From: Microcoleus sp. FACHB-68
GTDB taxonomy: Bacteria > Cyanobacteriota > Cyanobacteriia > Cyanobacteriales > Oscillatoriaceae
Length of the DNA: 64,000 bases
NCBI RefSeq assembly: GCF_014695715.1
Contig: NZ_JACJOT010000006.1
Span: forward strand, 744,001 to 808,000
Direction of reading: 5' to 3'
A program made the translations under genes and the position numbers. Of the stretch, positions 25,764 to 34,198 are shown one piece after another. Numbering within the stretch: the first letter of the stretch is position 1; each line of letters starts with the position of its first letter. The notes under the pieces are model-generated. The model ran no database searches. It was given only the letters and a program-made list of their open reading frames with translations, and had not been told where the DNA came from.

Positions 25764-26408
25764 TTATCCGAATATTAGCAGATAAAGTCCCACAAGTAGG
25801 AACAAAGATGCTGCCACCACTTGCGCCACGGAGATTGAACGCGAATCTTGTGTTTGAGTGGGAGTAAAAACTCCTTTTTCGATATCAGAAAACTCTTCTG
25901 GTTTTACGACTTTAGACGTGTAAACGTGTAATTCTCTATCCGGCCATGCTTCAATCGCTAAATTCCACTGGTGCGAACTATCCCAGTAATCCCAAGTGAT
26001 GCGAGATGTATTTTCCTCGTCTCCCTCATAACTGCCTTGAGTTTGAGATTCAAAATAGTAGTTTTTTCCAAAGCAGCGCAATTCTGGGTAAGGTGCTTTT
26101 TGCCCTTGCATATCCTGCCAAAGATTGGGCAGCACGTTATCTTCAGAGTTTGGCTGAAAAAGAGCGGGATGAGGAATTTCTGAGGCGAGATACCAGTGTA
26201 CGAGTGTTTCTGGATTTTGAGGATCGACTTCTCGAAGCAAGTAATATTCTGTACCGCCTCCAGATCGCAGTAACCACTCGGCTGTTTCATAGCCATTGGG
26301 GTCTTGGTAGGTACTGTAATCGGTAACCTGCCATTGAAGACCGTGACATTTTAAGCGATCACCGGCACGTAACTGTTCGAGTTGATCTTGAATAGAAACA
26401 GGAACCAT
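25764..26408 (-). CDS. DUF4178 domain protein with C-terminal membrane anchor
   Basis: A 214-residue protein, first gene of the four-gene cassette. Residues ~8-180 are a soluble beta-rich DUF4178 region with LRAGDRLKCHGLQWQV at the start and WDYWDSSHQWNLAIEAWPDRELHVY near the end. A single C-terminal helix (VVAASLFLLVGLYLLIFG) anchors it in a membrane with the domain in the cytoplasm. DUF4178 genes are recurrent neighbours of DUF350 and spermidine-synthase-like genes in bacteria (from memory of comparative surveys). Function unknown. Confidence 0.85.
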   Translation of the reverse strand: MVPVSIQDQLEQLRAGDRLKCHGLQWQVTDYSTYQDPNGYETAEWLLRSGGGTEYYLLREVDPQNPETLVHWYLASEIPHPALFQPNSEDNVLPNLWQDMQGQKAPYPELRCFGKNYYFESQTQGSYEGDEENTSRITWDYWDSSHQWNLAIEAWPDRELHVYTSKVVKPEEFSDIEKGVFTPTQTQDSRSISVAQVVAASLFLLVGLYLLIFG

Positions 26409-26597
26409 AGAAGCGCAGTGAATGTTCTAAGGGTTTTTATTCTGGGCAAATACAGCGAGCGTTATCAAGTCTGGGATTATTTCAATGGGGCATAGAGCTG
26501 CGCTGTATGAATCCCGATAAGAGAGTGAAATGATATTATTGTGTCACAGGGGTGGGTTTGTGTACCGGCAGTCGCAAACATTCGCAAACATTACTGC

Positions 26598-26625
26598 CAA
26601 AAAAAAAGCCCGCCTAAGCGGACTT
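26598..26625 (-). terminator. Intrinsic terminator of the two-copy Cys-repeat protein gene
   Basis: On the minus strand AAGTCCGC pairs with GCGGGCTT around a 4-nt loop, followed by a run of Ts. It lies about 35 bp beyond the stop at 26658 and fits a rho-independent terminator. Confidence 0.9.
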
Positions 26626-26657
26626 AATGAATAAAGTTAAAATTTCAATCGCCCGAA

Positions 26658-27818
26658 CTATCTAGCCGCAATTTGATTCCAGACTAGAATAATCTCTTGC
26701 AAATTTTTAGGTAGCTGGTCTTGAATGCTATCGGCATAGCGAGTGGTGCCGGCAGATCCAGTAAACGTCACCGTGATAAAATCAGCAGAGCCTTGGACGG
26801 CTGGATAATTCAAACCCTTAAATTGAGAAAAACGCTGCCGCTCTAAAAGTTTCTGAAACTGTTTCACTTGTTGGGTAGAAAGCCGGCGAATCTCCGTTTC
26901 ATTGGTTGCGCCATTGCCATTAATCTCAACCTGAACGACTCGCCCATTCTGCTTCAGAATTGTTGCGTAGGTACGACCGGCAAAACCACCACTTGAAATC
27001 GCCCGAAAAACCTCATCTTTAGCCAAAGCCGGCGGAAGTTCACTCCTAGGAATCTGCGTTGCTTTGATAGATTTGCTGCCGCCGGCATCACCGATGTTGC
27101 TAGCAGACTCATCCAGCACAACCACAGAACCCTTGTCATTGGTGCGATAGACCCACTTTTCTTGTCCGCTTGCCGCTTCTCCATCGTCCCTGACAACCGT
27201 CACTTCCCAACCGGGTACAATCGCTTCGGTGCACATCACTTCAGGCTTATTGATACCGAGACAGCCATTAGGCCAATCCCGGCGTTCCGCCTTCACAATT
27301 AGCAACACATCAGCCGGCACCCCCAACCGCTTGGATAAATCCCGCTTCACGGCATCGCCAACCGATCCGGGCACATTCACCCCAGTTCCAGGCGGGGTAT
27401 TGGGCATCCGTACCGTCTTGCCGGTGCTATCGGTGCGGTAAATCCACTCTCTGGCACCATCAGAGACAACAACTTGCCAACCTTCGGTACGCACTTGAGC
27501 GCATAATTCCTCAGGACGGGGCGCTCCCAAGCATGGATCTGGCCACGTTTTGCGTTCTGCCTTGACGATGCGAAGCCGGCCCACAGGAATGTTTTGCTGG
27601 CGAGACAAGTCTTGGCGCACAGCGTTCGCAATTTTAGCCGGCAACCTGTTGTTGCGATCTGGGCGATTGTTCAGGTTTCCCGGTGTGGGTTGGGCTTGTT
27701 TAGGGGCAGATGTCGCCGCATCCATTAATGTGATGCCGGCACCTAAAGACAGGATGCCGGTTAGCACTAAAGCCGAGACAAATTGAGAGTGCCGGTGGGA
27801 ATTCTTAATTAATTTCAT
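26658..27818 (-). CDS. Secreted protein with two copies of a Cys-containing repeat domain
   Basis: A 386-residue exported protein. The longer frame starts at 27917, but the ATG at 27818 begins MKLIKNSHRHSQF and a signal-peptide-like helix (VSALVLTGILSLGAGI). Two copies of a ~75-residue unit follow (residues ~55-130 and ~140-225): each has DLS-x(7)-VP or IPVG, IVKAER-x-WP-x-x-CLG, a second Cys 10 residues on, a W-x-V core and W-[IV]-YRT. The Cys pair probably forms a disulfide in each unit. Residues ~265-386 are a different alpha/beta domain (FAGRTYATILKQNGRVVQVE). A gene with a single copy of the unit lies 620 bp upstream. Function unknown. Confidence 0.82.
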   Translation of the reverse strand: MKLIKNSHRHSQFVSALVLTGILSLGAGITLMDAATSAPKQAQPTPGNLNNRPDRNNRLPAKIANAVRQDLSRQQNIPVGRLRIVKAERKTWPDPCLGAPRPEELCAQVRTEGWQVVVSDGAREWIYRTDSTGKTVRMPNTPPGTGVNVPGSVGDAVKRDLSKRLGVPADVLLIVKAERRDWPNGCLGINKPEVMCTEAIVPGWEVTVVRDDGEAASGQEKWVYRTNDKGSVVVLDESASNIGDAGGSKSIKATQIPRSELPPALAKDEVFRAISSGGFAGRTYATILKQNGRVVQVEINGNGATNETEIRRLSTQQVKQFQKLLERQRFSQFKGLNYPAVQGSADFITVTFTGSAGTTRYADSIQDQLPKNLQEIILVWNQIAAR

Positions 27819-28165
27819 AACTGAAAAAGGATATTGAGAATTAGGTTGCCTAGCAAGTTTGAAGCAGTGGTTAAACGTGAATAATTTTCCGAACATTTCA
27901 CCAGACATTACAGACACATTGACGGCTTTTTTGTTCCATCTAAGCTACTGAATTCAGGTGGGCGAATTCCCGACCAGGAAAAACCATCGAAAAAATATGC
28001 TGTAACTTAAGAATCAAGAGCAGAACTATTCTCAGTATAAAGTCGCCTAATTGAATTCCACATCGCCTGTTCGATTCATCCATTCAGGTGAATTTTAAAA
28101 ACTACAGGAACAAACACCTTATTTTTAAAGTCGTGCGAATGCTATTGGCAACCTACTACACATCT

Positions 28166-28237
28166 AATTAGGTTGGGTTAATCACCCACTGTTTCACTTT
28201 GCCTAACATTGTGTATGTTAGGTTTCCTAACCCAATA
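28166..28237. repeat. Dispersed intergenic repeat, copy 1 (decayed), with hairpin
   Basis: TTAGGTTGGGTTAATCAC is followed by GTTTCACTTTGCCTAAC, the same word order as at 34.4 and 38.3 kb. Within it CCTAACAT and ATGTTAGG form an 8-bp hairpin, and GGGTTA/TAACCC form an outer pair. The surrounding spacer (27819-28438, 620 bp) is otherwise AT-rich and without a supported gene. Confidence 0.65.
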
Positions 28238-28357
28238 TTCCAAATTTTTGTCAACAGTGAAATAGAAAATTTTTAACCTGATATAAATTTTTTAATTTCA
28301 TAAATAGATAAAGTTAGCAGCTAGAAAAACCTACCTGCATAAGTCAAACAAAAAGCT

Positions 28358-28384
28358 CAAAAAAAAGCCCCCAATAGGGGACTT
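28358..28384 (-). terminator. Intrinsic terminator of the single-copy Cys-repeat protein gene
   Basis: On the minus strand AAGTCCCC pairs with GGGGGCTT around TATT and is followed by eight or more Ts. It lies about 55 bp after the stop at 28439. Its shape is nearly the same as the terminator of the related gene at 26.6 kb. Confidence 0.9.
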
Positions 28385-28438
28385 GGTTGGTCTATCCCAA
28401 AACTATGTAAGTGCCATCATTTAGCCGGTCGCGCTTTC

Positions 28439-28918
28439 TCACTGGCGAGGCGATGAAGGCAATTCACTCACAATTTCTGTGAACACCGGCATAACTGTTC
28501 CTTGATGTAGCTTGACAAGAGAGCCGGTTGCATCTGTACGATACACCCACCGGCGAGGGCCACCGGCAACAATGACTTGCCATCCAGATACCCCTTTGGT
28601 GCAATCAGCACGATGCTCTTGGAGTTCCAGACACTCATTTCCCCAAGTATGAGGTTCTGCATGGACGATCCGCAGTGCCGAGGCCGGCATTTGTGCTCGT
28701 TCCGAGACATCCCGTAAAACAGCGTTGGCAACGGAGGCAGAAACGCTAGCACTCACCGGAGAAGTCCTCGAAAAAGGGCCGGTGGTACGCGGCAAGGTGG
28801 AACCGACGCTGAAGTATAAAATTGCAGTGAGCACAACCGCCAAGACAAATGGACGAGGCTGGGTAGCAATTGGCTCGGCGGTGGCTTCGGTAGAACTACT
28901 GGGAATAATAGATTTCAT
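28439..28918 (-). CDS. Secreted or membrane-anchored protein with one Cys-containing repeat domain
   Basis: A 159-residue relative of the protein encoded at 26.7-27.8 kb. Residues ~25-42 (FVLAVVLTAILYFSVGS) form one hydrophobic segment. Residues ~60-145 are one copy of the shared unit: ANAVLRDVSERAQMPASALRI, VHAEPHTWGNECLELQEHRADC, GWQVIVAGGPRRWVYRT. The two Cys keep the spacing seen in the larger protein. It lacks the extra C-terminal domain. The ATG at 28918 is preferred to the TTG at 28933. The pair probably arose by duplication and both have their own terminator. Function unknown. Confidence 0.78.
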   Translation of the reverse strand: MKSIIPSSSTEATAEPIATQPRPFVLAVVLTAILYFSVGSTLPRTTGPFSRTSPVSASVSASVANAVLRDVSERAQMPASALRIVHAEPHTWGNECLELQEHRADCTKGVSGWQVIVAGGPRRWVYRTDATGSLVKLHQGTVMPVFTEIVSELPSSPRQ

Positions 28919-29345
28919 AGTCAGCGCCTTCAATCAGAAATATCAACTAAAAGTTCAATAATTAAAATTCAGTTGCACCCTGATTCTCACTGGCTCCGGA
29001 ATACCCTAAAACTTTTTCCCGGGGGCTTGCGCTGTTATAAGTTTTGGTAGAATATATACTTATTGCGCTTAAGCAAGCGCAGAAAAAACTGTTTATCAGA
29101 AATTTGACGCTTGCATACAGGGTATTGGTTCCGTAAACAGTCTTATAGATCTAAGACTTCACGAACCCTTTCTTCTTTATTCTCCTGCTCTGCCATCAAT
29201 TTTTACACCCAGAAAATACTGAATAATCGTCAGTTACAAACCCTGACAGATTACAACTTGTTAAGCGCCTGCTCATTAAGCAAATGCTCTCATTGATCAT
29301 CTGGCGCTCAACATCCTATACGACTGAGGGGAAAAATAAGCACAC
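28919..29345. other. Intergenic region with a GC-rich hairpin
   Basis: About 430 bp. TGCGCTT/AAGCGCA at 29063-29081 forms a perfect 7-bp stem with a 4-nt loop and sits about 145 bp upstream of the minus-strand gene start at 28918, in its promoter or leader region. The rest is AT-rich, with no supported gene. Confidence 0.4.
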
Positions 29346-29368
29346 GACGATGCTTCACCGGCATCGTC
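29346..29368 (-). terminator. Hairpin directly after the small membrane protein gene
   Basis: GACGATGC (29346-29353) and GCATCGTC (29361-29368) are perfect arms around a 7-nt loop, immediately after the stop codon at 29369. The minus-strand tail is only moderately T-rich (TTATTTTT from about 9 nt on), so termination strength is uncertain. Confidence 0.6.
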
Positions 29369-29608
29369 TTAGCCCAGCCGGCGCTCATTGCGTAGGTAAA
29401 TCCGCTCAATCCCCAGTAGAATCAGCAGCAACAACAGTTGCAACTGCCAGGGTGCGAGAGCGAATCCCCAGATCAGGCAAATAATTGCTGTGCCGGCGCA
29501 AAGAATCGTATAAACATCTTCAGAAGTTTTAGAAAAGACCCAGCTTGCTCCCAGAGCCACTGCTAGTGGTATCAAATAAATCGGGAACATAATTATCATC
29601 GCTCTCAT
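29369..29608 (-). CDS. Small two-helix membrane protein (paralog A)
   Basis: A 79-residue protein made of two to three hydrophobic helices (residues ~7-24, ~33-50, ~53-68) and a charged tail, YLRNERRLG. The motif LAPWQLQLLLLLILL is shared with the 74-residue protein at 30.2 kb, as is the ending in RR-x-G. I know no named family. The pair and a third small membrane protein between them form a cluster of very small genes on one strand. Several in-frame ATGs near the start make the exact start uncertain. Confidence 0.6.
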   Translation of the reverse strand: MRAMIIMFPIYLIPLAVALGASWVFSKTSEDVYTILCAGTAIICLIWGFALAPWQLQLLLLLILLGIERIYLRNERRLG

Positions 29609-29855
29609 TTGGAGCGCAAACTATGGGAGTAAATCGACGCTTTTAGCCTAACACCGAACTCGGTAGTAACTCCGTAGCATAGAAGACATTGGATGCAATT
29701 TACTTTGTCTTTAGCAAATGCACCCTCATCGCCGGTAAATAACAGGACGTTCTCAATTTTGCTGTGAGAGGGGTCACACACTTCTTAATCCTTCAATCTC
29801 GACCCCATGCAGCTATCGCATTGATAGGTGAGGGCGCAACACCACATTCAAGCGC

Positions 29856-30047
29856 TTATTCTGGTGAGTAACGCAAACCTCTCACCGTTGCTACCGTCAA
29901 AACCAGTAATACTAACGTCCACGTCCACTCAGGAATATACTTCAAGAACATCAAGCAGCCGCTCACTGCCAGAGCCAGAAGAGTTGTAATATATGTGATC
30001 GCTACGATGGCAATCACCAGAATAAAAATAAAAAGAACTTCCCGCAT
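29856..30047 (-). CDS. Small membrane protein, unknown
   Basis: A 63-residue protein that is almost entirely hydrophobic: helices at residues ~4-35 and ~42-56, with a short polar end, RGLRYSPE. It has no clear similarity to its two neighbours beyond size and hydrophobicity. It lies between them on the same strand with spacers of 247 and 118 bp, so it is probably transcribed on its own. Support is only the ATG start, coding-like composition and context. Confidence 0.5.
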   Translation of the reverse strand: MREVLFIFILVIAIVAITYITTLLALAVSGCLMFLKYIPEWTWTLVLLVLTVATVRGLRYSPE

Positions 30048-30165
30048 AACGCCGCTACCGCTTACCCTAGCTTGCTTCGCAACTTCAGCTTGTCATACCC
30101 AAACCCAAAACGTCACTTAATTGAGAGCAAAGTTAATGAATATATAACTAAGGTACGGGGCGCAC

Positions 30166-30390
30166 TTATCCCCACCGGCGCAGATTCGGCAAAGCAACGT
30201 TGCGAGTGCTAAACAAAACCAGCATCAAAATCAACAGCTGGATGGGCCAAGGTGCCAAGACCAAATCCAAAACAAAGCAGATCGCAACAATGGTTAGGGC
30301 CATGATGCGGGGAATTTCTCCTGATGCGCTCAGGTAGACGAAAGCAGCCCCTAGAGCAGTAAACAGCGAAATGAAAAACAATGATGACAT
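30166..30390 (-). CDS. Small two-helix membrane protein (paralog B)
   Basis: A 74-residue protein with hydrophobic helices at residues ~3-20, ~30-45 and ~47-62 and a basic tail (LPNLRRWG). LAPWPIQLLILMLVL matches the LAPWQLQLLLLLILL block of the 79-residue protein at 29.4 kb, so the two are paralogs. The function is unknown. The cytosolic tail pattern RR-x-G at the end may be functional, since it is the second part that is conserved. Confidence 0.6.
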   Translation of the reverse strand: MSSLFFISLFTALGAAFVYLSASGEIPRIMALTIVAICFVLDLVLAPWPIQLLILMLVLFSTRNVALPNLRRWG

Positions 30391-30818
30391 CTGGCATCAT
30401 CTCCTAGATAGGGAGCAGAAGCACACAGAGGTAAGAGTTAAAACTATCCTTGGTACGATCTAATACTATACCTCATTTTTTTTGGTGAGCGCAATCCTCA
30501 AATTTTGTGATTGTCATCACCTCCTTAAAGCAGCAGGTAATTTTGCGCTTTAAATCTAGAGGGTTCTGGTGGAAATCTTAAGTTGCGTTACGAATCGGCT
30601 AAAGTGCTTTGAGCAACCCTTTTACAGAAATCTTAAAAGTCCATTGTGAAGGGTACTGAACTGCCGATTTTATCTGCGTTTATCGGTGGTATGAAAACCC
30701 AAAACTCAATTTATGTAATAGACACTCATGAACGATGGTTCACAACCGGCAATGAAAGGAGACTTTCAAGAAAAGTCGCTTAAGCGGGTGAAATCGTCTA
30801 TTTATCAAGCGTTCCAAT
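30391..30818. other. Intergenic region, nothing recognised
   Basis: A 428-bp AT-rich spacer. I see no open frame with a recognisable product, no strong hairpin and no repeat. Confidence 0.35.
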
Positions 30819-31019
30819 CTAATCTACAATCTTCAGCCATCCTCTTCTGAGCGCGTAAAACAGCCGGTCAATAGCAGCGCGATCTTCTTCAGTCAGCCAG
30901 TCTTCTAATAAAGCTGACATCAGTGTAGAGCGCTGTTTATGAGTGATCAAGCCAGAAGAGGAGCTGTGACTTAAAATTTCAGAGATCGTGATGGGTTGAA
31001 AAAGTAGTTTGAGTTGCAT
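30819..31019 (-). CDS. Small cyanobacterial protein, unknown (LT..D..A...GWLKIVD type)
   Basis: A 66-residue soluble helical protein. The C-terminal part SALLEDWLTEEDRAAIDRLFYALRRGWLKIVD is a compact helical pattern that I recall from short proteins common in filamentous cyanobacteria. The arrangement resembles the 74-residue protein at 41.7 kb (LLASKYDLEDLNAFMLLQHAVISGRVK). No motif for catalysis is visible; a regulatory or adaptor role is only a guess. Monocistronic. Confidence 0.68.
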   Translation of the reverse strand: MQLKLLFQPITISEILSHSSSSGLITHKQRSTLMSALLEDWLTEEDRAAIDRLFYALRRGWLKIVD

Positions 31020-31424
31020 GATGACGCCTGATTAGTCTGTCAAATAAGTTGGCAAGACAGACACATTCTGGCCGGCACCCAACTGGGATGTCACTGGCAA
31101 TCAGGGGAGTTCATGAAATCTTTAAGAAAAACCAAAATAAATATAAAGTTTTCGTAAGCTTCTTCGGTATTGGTAGGGAAGAATATTGACTCCATCCTTA
31201 AAAACGCCCGAATAATATGGAATTTCCACAAACTCTCACGGTTAAGCCGGCTGTTTCAACGGATATGATTCTTCCTTCCTTGCCGGTTTAAAGTTACTGC
31301 GGTTTCAGTAGTTTTTTTTGCAAAAGCTATAGTGAAACAATTAAATTGCATAATTATTGCCTTTGCAAATTGATTATACCCGACTAAATAGCCTCGTAGT
31401 TATGCAACTTACGCGCTATAGGAG
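31020..31424. other. Intergenic region, nothing recognised
   Basis: A 405-bp AT-rich spacer between two minus-strand genes. No supported gene or RNA structure; it should hold the promoter of the 66-residue protein. Confidence 0.35.
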
Positions 31425-32456
31425 CTACTTAATTCCCAATTGTTGCCGCATCTGACTAGGGATAGCCGGCACAACTTTTTGCTGCCACACCGGCATCACC
31501 TGTTTTTGCCAAAACACGTTGAAACTCGCCGGTTGGGCTAATTGCCAAATGATTCCCGCCGCTGCTATGAGGGCAATCAGCGCTATCATTCCAGAAATTA
31601 GCGAAACGAATAAATTCGGTTTAAAAGAGCGAACGTGAGCCACACTACGCGGACGTTGGCGGATAAAAACCGGCTCAGACTTGTCCTTCTTTGTCGCCGT
31701 TGCATCGGTTGTTCGTGATTTAGTCGTTGAGGCCGGTTTCGGCACACGCAGCCGGCTAGAACTGCCAGAAGAGCCTGAAGAGACGGGTGCCGACGAGCGA
31801 GTTGATGACGTTTGCGAACTGCTGCTTTGGTTTTTCCCAAATGTGGATTGCGTATTTCCACTGGAACTGCTGCTTTGATTTTTCCCAAATGTGGATTGCG
31901 TATTTCCACTAGAGGAGAATCCGGACGATGAAGAAGCTGCTGATGCCTGATTTAAAACTTGCATCTGCTGCGTAACTGCCGACGGACGCTGGCTGGTTCG
32001 CGCCCACTGTAACAGCGCCGTCGAGGTAATGCAACAAAGATTTGGGGCATTCAGTGATTGCATCCGTTTCAATAGCGACAGACTCGTAGAGACAAAAACC
32101 ACCAGCTTGCCGGGTTGTTCTTGCGCCACACCGTAGGCACATTGAGCCACTGCAACCACCAGTCGCGCTTGCCCGCTTACCTCTGCACTGGCTGCCGGTT
32201 GTAGAGATGAATGGTTACTATGAGCATTCGTCAGCTGCCAACCGCTCTTTGGCCAAAACCGCATAAATTCCCGCGCCACTTGCTCTTGGGCCGGTTCCGG
32301 GGCGCTGTCACACAGCAATTCAATTTGCTCGTAAACCACTTGAGGCACATAACAGGTGCCCACCCGCGAGTAGGTTTCCCAATCCCGCATTCTGCCGGCC
32401 ATCAAGGCGAAGATATCTAATACCACCACAACCGGAGGAAGTGCACCTGATTTCAT
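31425..32456 (-). CDS. PIN-like domain protein with disordered linker and C-terminal membrane helix
   Basis: A 343-residue protein. Residues ~7-155 look like a PIN-type fold: VVVVLDIFALMAGRMRDW with an early Asp, VPQVVYEQIELL, and a later LVVFVSTSLSLLKRMQSL strand-helix. Residues ~160-265 are Ser/Thr-rich and disordered, with a 2x repeat of the segment SSSGNTQSTFGKNQ. Residues ~290-312 form a membrane helix (LISGMIALIALIAAAGIIW), followed by a ~30-residue tail. The domain would face the cytoplasm, tethered to a membrane. A second acidic residue typical of PIN nucleases is not certain, so RNase activity is unproven. Confidence 0.7.
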   Translation of the reverse strand: MKSGALPPVVVVLDIFALMAGRMRDWETYSRVGTCYVPQVVYEQIELLCDSAPEPAQEQVAREFMRFWPKSGWQLTNAHSNHSSLQPAASAEVSGQARLVVAVAQCAYGVAQEQPGKLVVFVSTSLSLLKRMQSLNAPNLCCITSTALLQWARTSQRPSAVTQQMQVLNQASAASSSSGFSSSGNTQSTFGKNQSSSSSGNTQSTFGKNQSSSSQTSSTRSSAPVSSGSSGSSSRLRVPKPASTTKSRTTDATATKKDKSEPVFIRQRPRSVAHVRSFKPNLFVSLISGMIALIALIAAAGIIWQLAQPASFNVFWQKQVMPVWQQKVVPAIPSQMRQQLGIK

Positions 32457-32671
32457 ATAATTAACGTTTAAATTAATCCACTTTTATAATAATCCCGAAC
32501 TCACTCTCGCTTCTGTAACAGGGTTTTCATCATTTTCACAATAAATTTTTCTCCTGAGGCTGTTGATTTATAAAATTCTCCAGGTTTATTGACGGTCATC
32601 GTAGGGCACGGCAGTGCAGTGCCCTGGAGATCGTCCCCAACATGAAAACCGAACGTGATGGATCTGAGCGA

Positions 32672-34198
32672 TCAGCCGCCGATGCCCAGACGACCGGCAA
32701 AGCTTGGAGCGAAGGGAATCAGCGTTGCTAGCATCAGAAATAAAGCCAGTAAACCCAAAGCCGCACGGGCATCATCAGGTTCTGTTAGCTCATTTAGACT
32801 AGGGCGTTCTAAATCCCTTTGCAGAAACACGATGGCAATTGCCCAATATAGGGCTAAAGGATTTACGAAGGATGTCAGTGCAAGCACAATTAAAGTGGCG
32901 ACAGTCGTGCGACCGGCAATTTTGCGACCGTAAATCGCTTGCACAACACGACCCCCATCCAACTGGCCGGCGGGCATTAAGTTAATTGCGGTCAGCACCA
33001 ACCCCAGCCACCCGATGATTGTGAGTGGGTGAACATCAACGAGAGACTGTTGCAGGGCGGAACCCAAAACAACTTTTGCCAAACTGCCAACTAAAATAGA
33101 GCCTTTGAAAAACTCAGAAGGAACTTGAAATAAACTTCCTTCATGAGAAAGTACCAACCCGACGAGCAGCATTGCCAATGAAACAATGCCACCGGCTGCC
33201 GGCCCTGCAAAGGCAACATCAAACAACACCTGCCGGTTGGGCAACAGTGACTCAAATCGGTTCAAAGCCCCAAACGAGCCGAGTTGCCAAGCGGGAATGA
33301 AGAAAGGCCAACTGAAGCGAACGTTATGACGTTTGGCTATCACTTGGTGGCCAATTTCGTGCGCTAATAAAACCGCCCAGATGCCGGCACTGAAGGGCAA
33401 AATTTCCCCAAGCCGGCTCGTTTCATTAAAGAAATCAAAATTGAGAAACAATCCGCCCGTCTCAAACGTGGTGGCTATGGTGGCTAGTAGTAGGACAAGC
33501 GAGAGAATTTTTTGGCTTAAAGTCAATGGTTGCGGATCATTGCTGCTAGGCAAAACAATCACAACCGGCTTATCTTCTTGGTTGGGAACCATAAACAGCC
33601 GGTAGCGCTCATCCAATCGCTGCTGCAACTGGGCAGCTAAGCGGGTGTAAACCTTTTCAGGTTCTCCGCGCAGATTGCCCTTGAAAATTGCTCCATTTTG
33701 ATAGGAGATCGTTTCAGTTGCAAAAAACGTATCAATCCCAAAAATTTCCTGGATTGTTTTGAGATCCTCAGATGGGATGGGAAGTACATCTGCTGGACGG
33801 TTTGCCGGCAGCGGTGCTGAGATAGAGGGTTCACTGTTGGTGAGATTCTCAGCCGCCTTTTCAGCGATGGCATCTAAATCTTCGCTAGACTTCAACATTG
33901 ACTCAATTCGTTCTCGCAGCGCCTCATCCTGACTGGCTGCTCGCAACTGATTGCCTAAGAAGATATACAGCCCAGCTGAAGCGACCAACAAAAATAGGAT
34001 GCTGACGAGGTTAAGGTACAAGCCGGCGGCGAACAAACCAAAAAATATCAACCAGGGAGCCATTAATGATACCGACTGCAACCAGGCTAAAATTCCCAGT
34101 TTGCCGAATGGCTTGGCCCGATAATACCCCCAGACCAATATGCCTACAGCAATTAGTAAAATTGCAATCGTTGCGGCATTCTCTGTTGCAATACCCAT
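32672..34198 (-). CDS. Site-2 protease family (M50) intramembrane metalloprotease, EGY-like
   Basis: A 508-residue membrane protease. The zinc motif HEIGHQ is at about residue 272 and the second metal-ligand motif NLMPAGQLDGGR at about 395, both in membrane helices. FESLLPNRQVLFDVAFAGPAAG between them is characteristic of the plant EGY / cyanobacterial branch, which has roles in chloroplast and thylakoid development. Residues ~100-235 form a soluble region (IFGIDTFFATETISYQNGAIFKGNL) also seen in that branch. Two N-terminal helices precede it. ATG 34198 is preferred to the TTG at 34204. The substrate is unknown. Confidence 0.9.
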   Translation of the reverse strand: MGIATENAATIAILLIAVGILVWGYYRAKPFGKLGILAWLQSVSLMAPWLIFFGLFAAGLYLNLVSILFLLVASAGLYIFLGNQLRAASQDEALRERIESMLKSSEDLDAIAEKAAENLTNSEPSISAPLPANRPADVLPIPSEDLKTIQEIFGIDTFFATETISYQNGAIFKGNLRGEPEKVYTRLAAQLQQRLDERYRLFMVPNQEDKPVVIVLPSSNDPQPLTLSQKILSLVLLLATIATTFETGGLFLNFDFFNETSRLGEILPFSAGIWAVLLAHEIGHQVIAKRHNVRFSWPFFIPAWQLGSFGALNRFESLLPNRQVLFDVAFAGPAAGGIVSLAMLLVGLVLSHEGSLFQVPSEFFKGSILVGSLAKVVLGSALQQSLVDVHPLTIIGWLGLVLTAINLMPAGQLDGGRVVQAIYGRKIAGRTTVATLIVLALTSFVNPLALYWAIAIVFLQRDLERPSLNELTEPDDARAALGLLALFLMLATLIPFAPSFAGRLGIGG

